64,000 nucleotides of DNA. Origin: an uncultured Clostridia bacterium. GTDB lineage: Bacteria; Bacillota; Clostridia; Oscillospirales; Acutalibacteraceae. Position numbers and translations under genes: made by a program. The stretch lies in NCBI GenBank assembly GCA_947572385.1, contig CANPBX010000003.1, positions 1 through 64,000 on the forward strand, in the 5' to 3' direction. Below, one piece after another: positions 8,109 to 15,959 of this stretch; within the stretch, counting starts at the first letter, position 1; each line of letters begins with the position of its first letter. Under the pieces are notes generated by a model. It saw nothing but the letters and a program-made list of their open reading frames with translations, was not told where the DNA came from and did no database searches.

Positions 8109-8945
8109 ATGGAGCGCAGCGCCAGGCTGAGATTTTCTAAGATTTTTTCCCTGTTATTTGTTACCTTCCTATTTCTTTTATCGTCTTTATATTGTGGGGC
8201 AGCCAATACCGCCCGCGCCGAGTCCGGGCCTGCTATCCCCGAGCCCGGCGCCGACTTCTACTATAGCGACGGAGCCAACGTGCTCAGCGGCGAGACCAGA
8301 TCCCTTATCCTCACAAAAAATGCCGCGCTCAGCTCCCGCTCTGTCCAGCTCGTTGTCATTACAATGGACACCCTGCCTGTGACCGGCTACACCCAGCGGG
8401 TAGAGTACCTGCACTCGGTGATGAAGTCCTGGCAGGTGGGAGGGGCCGAGGGCCGCGGCCTTATTCTCGCCCTGTCCATATCCGACGAGGACTATGTAGC
8501 CGCGGCAGGGGACGGCCTTCAGTCCCACTTCACCACAGACCTTCTCAAGTCCATGCTCGATGCCCAGCTGGAGCCGGACTTCGCCGCCCGCGCCTACGAC
8601 GCCGGTGTCTCAAAGTTCATCACCGAGGCGGCAGCGGAGGCCGAGGCCTTCGCCTCTACTCCGGAGGGCCAGCCAGCCCTGGCAGAGCCTGAGCCTGAGG
8701 AGGGGAACGGCCTTGCGTCCCTGCCATGGGGCCTGATGATATCCCTGCCCGCCGCCGCTGTCTGTATTGCCATATTCGCATTCAGCAGGCGCCGCCGCAG
8801 GTATGCTTCCCGCCGCAGGGTCCACCGCTACGCCCCTTTGGTGACCCCGCCCCGCACCACCGTGCTCCACCGGGAGAGCCGCACGCCCATGATAGTCAAG
8901 TCCTCCCAGCGCAGCGAGGGCCCCTCCCGCATACGAAAACTATAA
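8109..8945 (+). CDS. TPM domain membrane-anchored protein
   Basis: A 278-residue envelope protein: N-terminal signal/anchor (about 10-32), an extracytoplasmic TPM domain (about 45-175, with the FYYSDGANVLS start and the VVITMDTLP and GRGLILALSISDEDY strands), a Glu/Ala-rich linker, one transmembrane helix (about 208-225) and a very basic cytoplasmic tail. TPM (YgcG-type) domains are linked to photosystem repair in plants and to uncharacterised envelope roles in bacteria. AGGAGGAG precedes the ATG. It lies 16 bases ahead of the MBOAT gene and may share its transcript. Confidence 0.8.
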   Translation: MERSARLRFSKIFSLLFVTFLFLLSSLYCGAANTARAESGPAIPEPGADFYYSDGANVLSGETRSLILTKNAALSSRSVQLVVITMDTLPVTGYTQRVEYLHSVMKSWQVGGAEGRGLILALSISDEDYVAAAGDGLQSHFTTDLLKSMLDAQLEPDFAARAYDAGVSKFITEAAAEAEAFASTPEGQPALAEPEPEEGNGLASLPWGLMISLPAAAVCIAIFAFSRRRRRYASRRRVHRYAPLVTPPRTTVLHRESRTPMIVKSSQRSEGPSRIRKL

Positions 8946-8961
8946 GAGGAGCTGACCTCAT

Positions 8962-10383
8962 TTGGTATTTGCAGACCTTTTCTTCATCTACATATTCCTG
9001 CCCCTATGCTTCATATGCTATTTCCTGGCAAGGACCCTGCCTGCAAAGAACGCGGCGCTCATAGCCTTCTCCCTGCTATTCTACGCCTGGGGCGAGCCCC
9101 TGTGGATCGTCCTTCTCATATTCAGCTCGTTCCTCAACTGGTACATAGGCATACTTATCGAAAAAAACCGTGGCACCGGCAGAGACAAAGCCGCTGTGGC
9201 CCTTGGCATCGTAATTGACATAGCCCTATTGGTGATATTCAAATACAGCGGCTTTATTGTGGAAAATCTGAACGGCCTCTCGGGCCTGTCCCTGCCGGTG
9301 CCCCAGATACGCATGCCCATAGGCATAAGCTTCTTCACCTTCCAGGCTATATCCTATATCCTGGACTGCTACTGGGAGACCGTGAAGGTCCAGCCCCGCT
9401 ACTCCCGCTTCCTTCTGTACCTCTCCCTCTTCCCCCAGCTAATAGCCGGCCCCATCGTGCGGTACAGCGTGGTGGAGGAGGAGATCGAGTCCCGCTCCGT
9501 CACCCCCACGGACCTCTGCGACGGCGCCCTCAGGGTGATAGTCGGCCTCTCAAAGAAGGTGATACTTGCCAATAACCTTTGGGTGATAGTGGACTCCTTC
9601 TTCGGCAAGGATATCTCCACCCTCTCCTTCCTTGGCACCTGGTACACTGTGATAGTATACTCCCTCTATGTCTACTTCGACTTCTCCGGCTACTCCGACA
9701 TAGCCATAGGCCTTGGCCGTATGTTCGGCTTCCACTTTGACGAGAACTTCGCCCACCCCTTCGCCTGCAGGACGATAGCGGAGTTCTGGCAGCGCTGGCA
9801 TATCTCCCTGGGCTCCTTCTTCCGGGATTACCTTCTCTATGTTCCCATATTTGGTCAGAACCGCAAGTACATAAGCCTTTTCCTGGTATGGTTCTGCACC
9901 GGCGTCTGGCATGGAGCCGCCTGGAACTATATTATCTGGGGCCTATACTTCGGCTGCTTCATATTCTTCGAGCAGAAGCTCGGCAAAAAGCGGATCAAAA
10001 AGTGGCCCCTATGGTGGAAGCATATCTACAGCAAGCTTGTCATTATAGTCGGCTTCGGCATTTTCTACTTTGAGGACCTCTCCCAGCTTGGCCTGTTCTT
10101 CAAAAACATCACCGCCGTGGGAGCCATGACCGGCGCGGCCCCCTTCTTCGACCCCATCACCTGGGCCTCCTTCCAGAACAACCTCTTCCTTATCGCCGTC
10201 TCCGTGGCCTGCAGCCTGCCCCTCCTGCCGAAAATCGAGAGCTTCTTCCTGGAGTCCTCAAGCGACTCCCTGTACATTGCCGGGCGCGCAGGCTCCCTCA
10301 TAGCCTGTATTGGCCTTTTAGCCATAGTGAGCATCCTGCTGGTGGACGCCACCAATAATGTGTTCCTCTACTGGCGCTTCTAG
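8962..10383 (+). CDS. MBOAT family O-acyltransferase (AlgI/DltB-like)
   Basis: A 473-residue multi-pass membrane protein of the membrane-bound O-acyltransferase family. Hallmarks are the YFDFSGYSDIAIGLGRMFG segment (near 232-250) and the catalytic-His segment TGVWHGAAWNYIIWGLYFG (about 313-331). Relatives move an acyl or acetyl group across the membrane to an extracellular polymer. The start is a TTG codon with AGAGGAG ten bases upstream. The next two genes, a DHHW protein and an acyl carrier protein, complete an export-acylation system. The polymer cannot be told from the sequence. Confidence 0.93.
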   Translation: MVFADLFFIYIFLPLCFICYFLARTLPAKNAALIAFSLLFYAWGEPLWIVLLIFSSFLNWYIGILIEKNRGTGRDKAAVALGIVIDIALLVIFKYSGFIVENLNGLSGLSLPVPQIRMPIGISFFTFQAISYILDCYWETVKVQPRYSRFLLYLSLFPQLIAGPIVRYSVVEEEIESRSVTPTDLCDGALRVIVGLSKKVILANNLWVIVDSFFGKDISTLSFLGTWYTVIVYSLYVYFDFSGYSDIAIGLGRMFGFHFDENFAHPFACRTIAEFWQRWHISLGSFFRDYLLYVPIFGQNRKYISLFLVWFCTGVWHGAAWNYIIWGLYFGCFIFFEQKLGKKRIKKWPLWWKHIYSKLVIIVGFGIFYFEDLSQLGLFFKNITAVGAMTGAAPFFDPITWASFQNNLFLIAVSVACSLPLLPKIESFFLESSSDSLYIAGRAGSLIACIGLLAIVSILLVDATNNVFLYWRF

Positions 10384-10418
10384 CCCCAGCCATACCATAA
10401 TGAAAGCAAGGTGACCCC

Positions 10419-11960
10419 ATGGAGACCCCTGAGATAAAGCATATGCCCGACCCCCCAGACCAGCCGGCCCCACAGCCCCGCCGCCGCAGAAGACCCGACA
10501 GGCGCCGTGTCCTTTCCAACCGTATGTCCATCCTCTGCCTGCTGATACTGACACTGGCCTTCGCCACAGCCGCCGTACTGCTCCTGGTACTGCCCCGCTC
10601 CACAGAGTCCCTCATTGAGAAGCGGAAGCTGGCGGAGTTCCCGAAGTTCACCCTGGAGAGCTACTTCTCCGGCGACTTCACCGCGGGGGTCGCCACCTAC
10701 TACGACGACACCGTCCCGAACCATGACGGCTTTAAAAACCTCGGCAACAGCTTCAAGCGGCTTTTCGGCCTGCCCAAGTCCGAGGACTCCGTACAGTTTG
10801 TGGGCAAGATAGACAAGATAAAGGACAGGGACCAGTCTCCCGCGCCGACCGCGGCCCCTGTAAACAGCAGTCCTGATGCTTCCGGAGCTTCCGGAAGCTC
10901 CCTGCCAGCAGGCGCCGCTGGCCGCAATATGACTCCCGGGCCCACAGCCGCCCCCGGCCCCACCGCCGACCCCTTCCCGAACCATGCGGCGGAGGGCAAG
11001 GACATCATCGAGAATATCATGATAATCAAGCAGGACGGACACTGGCGGGGGATAGAGATGTTTGCCGGAGGCAGCGGCGACGCATACGCCTCGGCCCTGA
11101 ATGACCTGCGCCAAAAGGTGGACCCCTCTGTAAACATCTGGTCCATGCCCGCCCCGCTCCCCTGCCAGTTCTACACCCCCGAGGAGTATAAGGAGTACGT
11201 TGCCGACCAGTCCCAGTGCTTTGACAGCGTCCACCAGAAGCTCGACCCTGCAATAAAGCCCCTTAACATCTGCAGCGCCCTCTCTGCCCACTCAGGGGAG
11301 CCCATCTACTGCCGCACCGACCACCACTGGCAGCCCCTGGGGGCCTACTACGCGGCCCAGGCCTTCGCCAACGCCGCCGGAGTCCCCTTCGCGGATATCT
11401 CCACCTATACCCCGAAGAAGATCGAAAACTCCATGGGCACCATGTACAGCTGGTCCAAATCCGCGGACCTTCTAAGCGACCCCGAGGACTTCATCTATTA
11501 TCTCCCCGGAGTCCCCTATTCCGCCGTCTACTACGACCAGTCCTTCAACTTCTCCTGGGACGATGACGACCTCTTCGGCGCCGAGGTCCCCGAGGACCCC
11601 TATATCGTCTATCTCGGCGGCGACCAGTATATCGTCAAGATCACCACCGAGGTGCAGAACGGCCGCAAGCTCTTAGTTATGAAGGACAGCTACGGCAACG
11701 CCACCGTCCCCTTCTACACCAGCTCCTTCGGCGAGATATACGTAGCCGACATCCGGTATATGGAGCGCAACCTTGTAAGCATGATCCGTGACCTTGGCAT
11801 AACCGACGTGGTATTCACAGTCTCGGCCTTCTCCGTGGTTGGCGACAATGCAAACTACATCCAGGCCATCATCGACCAGAACGCCGGTGAGTCAGTCACC
11901 GACCCATACCCCCAGCCCGGCCCCACCACAGCTCCCCCCGCCGCCGGTGCCGGAGATTGA
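10419..11960 (+). CDS. DHHW family protein, AlgX/AlgJ-like acylation partner
   Basis: A 513-residue protein with a basic Pro-rich cytoplasmic N-terminus, one transmembrane anchor (about residues 40-62) and a large extracytoplasmic SGNH-like domain. The family signature TDHHW is clear (near residue 305), and the MKDSYGNATVPF segment near 420 fits the Ser-containing block. A low-complexity Ala/Pro/Thr linker occurs at about 140-190, and the tail is Pro/Thr-rich, possibly wall-spanning. DHHW proteins act with MBOAT partners to transfer acetyl groups onto extracellular polysaccharide, here inferred from context. Confidence 0.9.
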   Translation: METPEIKHMPDPPDQPAPQPRRRRRPDRRRVLSNRMSILCLLILTLAFATAAVLLLVLPRSTESLIEKRKLAEFPKFTLESYFSGDFTAGVATYYDDTVPNHDGFKNLGNSFKRLFGLPKSEDSVQFVGKIDKIKDRDQSPAPTAAPVNSSPDASGASGSSLPAGAAGRNMTPGPTAAPGPTADPFPNHAAEGKDIIENIMIIKQDGHWRGIEMFAGGSGDAYASALNDLRQKVDPSVNIWSMPAPLPCQFYTPEEYKEYVADQSQCFDSVHQKLDPAIKPLNICSALSAHSGEPIYCRTDHHWQPLGAYYAAQAFANAAGVPFADISTYTPKKIENSMGTMYSWSKSADLLSDPEDFIYYLPGVPYSAVYYDQSFNFSWDDDDLFGAEVPEDPYIVYLGGDQYIVKITTEVQNGRKLLVMKDSYGNATVPFYTSSFGEIYVADIRYMERNLVSMIRDLGITDVVFTVSAFSVVGDNANYIQAIIDQNAGESVTDPYPQPGPTTAPPAAGAGD

Positions 11961-11985
11961 CCTAACCTAAAAGGAGGCATATATA

Positions 11986-12231
11986 ATGGACGCAAGAAAC
12001 GTATTCGCAAGGCTCGACCGGGTATTCCAGGATGTATTCGACGACAGCTCCATCCGTGTCGGCCCCGAGACCACCGCCGACGACATCGAGGATTGGGACA
12101 GCCTGGAGCATATCACCCTTATCTCCGCCGTGGAGCGGGAGTTCCGCATGAAGTTCAAGATGGGCGAGATATCCTCCATGAAGAACGTGGGCGAGATGGC
12201 CCGCATAGTCATGGAGCGCATGAAGCGCTGA
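11986..12231 (+). CDS. Acyl carrier protein
   Basis: An 81-residue acidic helical protein with the phosphopantetheine attachment motif DSLEHITLI (Ser near residue 37) and the conserved F-x-M-K-F segment. AAAGGAGG stands before ATG. Its position directly after the MBOAT and DHHW genes, with a terminator following, suggests a dedicated carrier supplying the acyl group to the MBOAT, as DltC does for DltB. No ligase to load it is adjacent. Confidence 0.92.
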   Translation: MDARNVFARLDRVFQDVFDDSSIRVGPETTADDIEDWDSLEHITLISAVEREFRMKFKMGEISSMKNVGEMARIVMERMKR

Positions 12232-12243
12232 AACCAAAGAATT

Positions 12244-12277
12244 GAGCTGTCCCATTTTCCGGGACAGCTCTTTTTTT
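12244..12277. terminator. Bidirectional terminator between acylation operon and VanZ gene
   Basis: A perfect 10-bp stem GAGCTGTCCC/GGGACAGCTC (12244-12253, 12261-12270) is followed by seven T on the plus strand and abuts the convergent VanZ gene. Confidence 0.9.
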
Positions 12278-12803
12278 ACTCAGCCTTTTTCAGGCGCTCC
12301 AAAAGGCAATCTGTAACCGGCCTGAACAGGACGTGCAGTCCGTACCCAATCGCCCCTCCGGCCGTATTTGTGATAATGTCCGTAATGTCGGAGCTTCTTC
12401 CTCCGCTCATGAGCGGCTGGATAAGCTCTATGAAAAGGCTCATGAGCAGGCACCACAGCACCGTCTTTCCAAAGCCCGCCCGCCTGCACAGCGGTAGCAG
12501 GAACCCGAAGGGCGCAGTCATAACCACGTTTAGCGCCACCTGCCTCACAAAATCCCCCCGCCCCTCAAAAACGTCCACAAAGGGCGTCATGTTCATGGGC
12601 TCATAGGGGTGGTTCAGCATAAATGGCAACGAAGCTATCACCGGCATCAATGTGACAAGGAGCACTAATGTGAGGTACGCGTACATCAGCGTGCGCACCA
12701 CCAGCACGTCCCGGCCCCGGGCCCGCCACCGCCTGAAAAGCACCAGGGCATACACCAGGGCAATGGCCCCGAAATCTATAAAGTATCTTGCAAAGTACCT
12801 CAC
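12276..12803 (-). CDS. VanZ family membrane protein
   Basis: A 175-residue protein with four to five predicted transmembrane helices. The VanZ pattern is present: NVVMTAPFGFLLP (near 90-105), IELIQP, and the RSSDITDIITNTAGGAIGYG block (about 133-152). VanZ proteins are associated with teicoplanin resistance in enterococci but are widespread with unknown roles. It starts with GTG overlapping the ECF gene stop codon (GTGA) and is the last gene of the cobalamin-riboswitch operon. A link to vitamin uptake is inference from that context. Confidence 0.85.
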   Translation of the reverse strand: MRYFARYFIDFGAIALVYALVLFRRWRARGRDVLVVRTLMYAYLTLVLLVTLMPVIASLPFMLNHPYEPMNMTPFVDVFEGRGDFVRQVALNVVMTAPFGFLLPLCRRAGFGKTVLWCLLMSLFIELIQPLMSGGRSSDITDIITNTAGGAIGYGLHVLFRPVTDCLLERLKKAE

Positions 12804-13300
12804 AGCCCACTCACCCCCCTAAGCCTGTCCAGAGCCCCTTTTAACGGCCTGTACAACAGCAGCATCAGCAGGAAATTGCCGCCGGCGTGCATAAAGTCAA
12901 AGGGGAGCCCGCTTATGATCCAGGCAAACATCATCCTCACCCCGCCCACAGGCAGGTACGTCAGCGAGCACAGCGTCCCGAAGCACAGGCCATACAGCCC
13001 CGCGAACACCGCCCACTGCCATGCCTTGTCCATGCGCCTGAAAGCCCAGGTGAGCGCCGCCAGCAGCGGCCATATATAAAGGTACATCACCCACCAGCTC
13101 CCGAAGCCGTACAGCAGCCCCTCCAGCAGCAGGAACGCGCACACGGCCCCCATTGCCACCGGCCCGAAGCTCAGGGTGAACAGCACGATCAAAAGCGTCA
13201 CCGGCTCGAAGTTGGGCAGGAAGGCCATGACCTCCTTGCCCGCAGTCAGCAGCACACCCATCATTGCCATGACGCACATGGACAAAAGGCGCTTGTTCAT
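12800..13300 (-). CDS. ECF transporter S component, predicted for cobalamin or a precursor
   Basis: A 166-residue, six-helix hydrophobic protein of ECF transporter substrate-specificity type, with an N-terminal helix carrying small residues, the LPNFEPVTLLIVL segment near residue 30 and a C-terminal GNFLL helix. S components bind a vitamin and use a shared ATPase/EcfT module, not present here. The operon is headed by a cobalamin riboswitch and a DUF4430 lipoprotein, so cobalamin, a corrinoid or a B12 precursor is the most likely substrate (compare the CbrT and CblT groups). Its ATG overlaps the upstream stop codon. Confidence 0.8.
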   Translation of the reverse strand: MNKRLLSMCVMAMMGVLLTAGKEVMAFLPNFEPVTLLIVLFTLSFGPVAMGAVCAFLLLEGLLYGFGSWWVMYLYIWPLLAALTWAFRRMDKAWQWAVFAGLYGLCFGTLCSLTYLPVGGVRMMFAWIISGLPFDFMHAGGNFLLMLLLYRPLKGALDRLRGVSGL

Positions 13301-13695
13301 CAGTAGCCCACCGTCAGCACCAGGCCGTAGCTCTTGCCCTCCTCAATAGGGGTGGAGTCGATGCCGGTCATTGCCGTCTCCCCGTCCACCGTCAGGCACC
13401 ACCACTCCTGGCTGCCCTCGTCGGCGGTATAGCCGTCAACAGATTTTACAAACAGGCCGTACTGGGAGTCCTCCCCCTCGATAAGGCCCTCCTTCTGGAG
13501 CACGGCCCCCAGCATTTCCTCGGTGGTCTCATAGGTAAAGTCCTTGGTGCTGCCGTCCTTATGGGTCACAGTGACGGTAACGGATCTCTTTTCCCCGTTA
13601 CCGCCGCCCTTGCTGCACCCGGCAAAGATCCCCACAGCCATCAGCAGCGCCAGCAGAAGCGCCGCCGTCCTCTTAGCGATAGTTTTGTTCTGCAT
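13300..13695 (-). CDS. DUF4430 (transcobalamin C-terminal-like) lipoprotein
   Basis: A 131-residue secreted lipoprotein: signal peptide with the lipobox-like FAGC (Cys near residue 26), a Gly/Ser linker, then a single DUF4430 domain (about 38-131) with the EEMLGAVLQKEGLIEG and YGLFVKSVDGY elements and a WWCLTVDG strand. DUF4430 is related to the C-terminal domain of vertebrate transcobalamin and intrinsic factor. AGGAGG precedes ATG. It is the first gene behind a cobalamin riboswitch, supporting a role as a surface corrinoid-binding protein that feeds the ECF S component. The binding role is inference. Confidence 0.85.
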   Translation of the reverse strand: MQNKTIAKRTAALLLALLMAVGIFAGCSKGGGNGEKRSVTVTVTHKDGSTKDFTYETTEEMLGAVLQKEGLIEGEDSQYGLFVKSVDGYTADEGSQEWWCLTVDGETAMTGIDSTPIEEGKSYGLVLTVGY

Positions 13696-13757
13696 AGTAA
13701 TATGCCTCCTAAAAATATTTATTTTAGGGTGGCCTGCCAGGGTGTAGTTTACGCGGT

Positions 13758-13780
13758 TTCAAAGAGGGCCCCCCTTTGAA
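13758..13780 (-). other. Leader hairpin upstream of the DUF4430 gene
   Basis: A 23-base inverted repeat (10-bp stem with one G-T pair, 3-base loop) in the leader, not followed by a T-run. It could be an RNA stability or processing element. Confidence 0.4.
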
Positions 13781-13843
13781 CCAGGCACAGCTCAAAATAT
13801 ATGCCGGTTTTAAGCACGCTTACTACAAAACCCCAGACTAAGG

Positions 13844-13875
13844 GCGCGGCCTGCTGTGTACACAGTCTGCCGCGC
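13844..13875 (-). other. Hairpin downstream of the riboswitch, possible expression platform
   Basis: GCGCGGC/GCCGCGC arms enclose the self-complementary CTGTGTACACAG. On the minus strand it is followed by AGTCTGGGGTTTTG, and that AGTCTG is complementary to CAGACT inside the hairpin, so an alternative pairing before a short T-run is possible. Which state ends transcription is not decidable by eye. Confidence 0.4.
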
Positions 13876-13918
13876 TTCTGCAGGGCTCGCTGAACATCGC
13901 AGCTACCCTGCGGCCCTC

Positions 13919-14172
13919 CGGGCAAGTCTTCCGGCTCTGACATCAGCGCCCGCGCCCGGCCTTCCCAGAAGCAGCATTATAAATGCTGTATAGCGATCAA
14001 CTATAATTTCCAGTGGCAATTCCCGGATGGACCGGCCCTGCTGTACCGGCTTCCTGGGGCGCGGGCTCCGTCATTACGGCGACGGGTTCGCCAGGGATTT
14101 GCACCCTGTTCCTGTGTTCGGCTGCGGTATAGCTAGTTTATTATTGTGCTATGCCGCAGGCACCGCGGAGTC
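13919..14172 (-). ncRNA. Cobalamin (B12) riboswitch
   Basis: On the minus strand the region contains the B12 box GCCACTG (14011-14017), the upstream core GGTGCAAATCCCTGG with the following CCCGTCGCC, and the closing AGAGCCGGAAGACTTGCC-type segment (13919-13936), in the correct order and spacing for a cobalamin aptamer. Peripheral hairpins lie between the B12 box and the closing segment. It starts within about 15 bases of a sigma-A promoter and controls the DUF4430-ECF S-VanZ operon. High adenosylcobalamin is expected to lower expression. Confidence 0.93.
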
Positions 14173-14184
14173 CTAACGGTGAAA

Positions 14185-14213
14185 AATATATCATAAAAAG
14201 GCGGTAAAGTCAA
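14185..14213 (-). promoter_or_regulatory. Sigma-A promoter for the riboswitch operon
   Basis: On the minus strand TTGACT (14208-14213), a 17-base spacer and TATATT (14185-14190), directly upstream of the riboswitch. Confidence 0.8.
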
Positions 14214-14230
14214 GGCTTATAGTATAACGG

Positions 14231-14267
14231 AAAGAGGGCTTTTTCTTTTGAAAAAACCCTCTTTTTT
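14231..14267. terminator. Hairpin terminator between tadA and the riboswitch operon
   Basis: AAAGAGGG/CCCTCTTT arms (14231-14238, 14257-14264) with an inner TTTTTC/GAAAAA stem, ending in a T-run on the plus strand and usable from both sides. It probably insulates the riboswitch promoter from tadA-side transcription. Confidence 0.6.
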
Positions 14268-14344
14268 ACGCTGGCCTTTGGCCGCGCCAGACCCTGGGGC
14301 GCTGCCCCAGACCCTGCCAGGGGAACCTGTTCCCCTGGACCCCG
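14268..14344. repeat. Dispersed GC-rich intergenic repeat, copy 1
   Basis: A run of nested palindromes: GGGGCGCTGCCCC, then CCAGGGGAAC...GTTCCCCTGG. The core GCGCC-AGACCCTGGGGCGCTGCCCC is shared with a second copy at 60779-60850. Both copies lie just downstream of a minus-strand gene (tadA here, argS there). It resembles extragenic repeats scattered through clostridial genomes. Confidence 0.65.
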
Positions 14345-14764
14345 TTATCTTTGCCGCGCAAAGAAGCCCCGCAGGATCTGCCGCGCTTCATCTTCCATAA
14401 AGCCTGGGTAGGCGGGCATTTTCAGCGTCCCGGCCTCCGGGCTCTCCGCGCCAAAGACCACCCGCTCCACCCTGGCATTATACGCCGCCCCCGCACACAT
14501 CTGGCAGGGCTCCAGCGTCACGTAAAGCTGGCACCCGCTCAGCCGCCAGGTGCCCAGCCTCTCACAGGCCCTCGCGATAGCCTCGACCTCCGCGTGGGCA
14601 AGGGCATTCCCCAGGCTCTCCCGCCTGTTTCGCCCCTCGCCTATCACCTGCCCGCCGCTCACTATCACCGCGCCCACCGGCACTTCCCCGGCTTCACCGG
14701 CCTCCCGCGCCAGCTCCAGCGCCCTTTCCATAAACCGCTTCTCCGGCAGAAACTCAAGCTTCAT
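14345..14764 (-). CDS. tadA: tRNA-specific adenosine-34 deaminase (TadA-like)
   Basis: A 139-residue cytidine-deaminase-fold protein with the zinc motif HAEVEAI (His/Glu near residues 57-59) and PCQMCAGA (Cys pair near 87-90). TadA converts A34 to inosine in tRNA-Arg. Length and the EVPVGAVIV strand fit TadA rather than guanine deaminase. The start codon is seven bases after the upstream CPBP gene stop, indicating co-transcription. A nucleoside deaminase of other specificity cannot be fully excluded. Confidence 0.9.
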   Translation of the reverse strand: MKLEFLPEKRFMERALELAREAGEAGEVPVGAVIVSGGQVIGEGRNRRESLGNALAHAEVEAIARACERLGTWRLSGCQLYVTLEPCQMCAGAAYNARVERVVFGAESPEAGTLKMPAYPGFMEDEARQILRGFFARQR

Positions 14765-14771
14765 GCCGCCC

Positions 14772-15926
14772 TCAGATAAAGAACAGCATGATCGTCTCCA
14801 CCGCCACCATCGCGGCTATGGCCCAGAGCACCACCGATCTCAGCATCGTCAGCGCAGACTCCCCTGCCCCCAGCGGCGCATACAGCACGCCGTCCGCCGG
14901 GACCATTGGCTCCCTCTTCGGGAACAGCCTCTTTCTCAGCGCCAGCAGCAGCACCAGCGCCAGCATACCCAGGGCGCAGGCGACCGCCATCGTGATCCCG
15001 GCAAGCAGCTCCTGCTTCGGTTGGCCCCAGCCTGTGAACAGGTAGTAATAGCTCTCAATAACGGCAATGCCGTTGTTCATAGCGTGTATGCACACGCTCA
15101 CCCACAGATTTCCTGTGATAACATAGGCCGCACCCATGGCAGCCCCCGCTATCGTAGCGAAAACTACGCTTGATAGCTGCATATGGGCCATGCCGAATAT
15201 CACCGACGAGGCCGCTATTGCAAAGCCGGTGCCAAACCTTCTCAGGGACGAGAGTATTACCCCCCGAAAGGCAAATTCCTCCAGCACCGGCACCATCACC
15301 GCCACGCCCAGGAACTCTATCCAAAAGTTCAGCCAGCCGCCGCCATTCCCCAGGACGCTGGGCAGCTCCTTCGCCCCGTGGTCCTCCAGCAGCTCCTTTA
15401 TCACCGCCGCGGGGATGTTCGCCGCCATGCACGCCCCCAGCCCTCCAAGGACCACCAGCACACATCCAATAAAGCTGCTCCTGCCAAAGCGCAGGTGGAA
15501 ATTCCAGTCCTTCTTCATCATATAGATAAGCGGCGGCAGCGCCGTGCATACCGGGGAGAGCCCGATGGACAGCATCACCATCGCCAGATCGTCGCCCATA
15601 ATATTCACGCCAGCCGCCACGCAGATCACGGACACCGCCGCCTGCAGCGCAAAGCTCAGCACCGTCTGGGCCACTATCAGCAGCCCCACCGTGTTCAACG
15701 TCCTCAGCGCCCCTGATCTTCTCGGGTCCTTCCTCCTGAGCGCAAAGGCCGGGGCCTGCGCCCGGACAGGATAGTACCCCGGGGTATACCCCGGATAGCC
15801 CTGCTGCGCCGGATAACCCTGTTGGCCCTGGAGGTTCTGCGCAGGCTGGCCCTGATAGGCGGGATAGGCCGGGCAGCCCTGGCCCTCTGGATAATTTGGA
15901 TAACTGGGGTAATTTGCCTGGTTCAT
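14772..15926 (-). CDS. CPBP family intramembrane metalloprotease
   Basis: A 384-residue protein with a Tyr/Pro/Gln-rich low-complexity N-terminus (about 1-55) and around eight membrane helices. The CAAX-protease/bacteriocin-processing (CPBP, Abi) motifs are EEFAFRGVI, FGMAHMQLS and CIHAMNNG, giving the Glu-Glu, Arg, His and His-Asn residues of the active site. Such enzymes act on membrane or peptide substrates, sometimes in bacteriocin immunity, but no bacteriocin gene is nearby. AAAGGAG lies upstream of the ATG. Confidence 0.88.
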   Translation of the reverse strand: MNQANYPSYPNYPEGQGCPAYPAYQGQPAQNLQGQQGYPAQQGYPGYTPGYYPVRAQAPAFALRRKDPRRSGALRTLNTVGLLIVAQTVLSFALQAAVSVICVAAGVNIMGDDLAMVMLSIGLSPVCTALPPLIYMMKKDWNFHLRFGRSSFIGCVLVVLGGLGACMAANIPAAVIKELLEDHGAKELPSVLGNGGGWLNFWIEFLGVAVMVPVLEEFAFRGVILSSLRRFGTGFAIAASSVIFGMAHMQLSSVVFATIAGAAMGAAYVITGNLWVSVCIHAMNNGIAVIESYYYLFTGWGQPKQELLAGITMAVACALGMLALVLLLALRKRLFPKREPMVPADGVLYAPLGAGESALTMLRSVVLWAIAAMVAVETIMLFFI

Positions 15927-15959
15927 ACCGGCTCCTTTCGATTTATCTCAATTTAAATA

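Noticed and set aside
13749..13943. 64-codon minus-strand frame in the B12 leader
   Set aside because: Lies across the riboswitch end and leader hairpins, and has no ribosome binding site.
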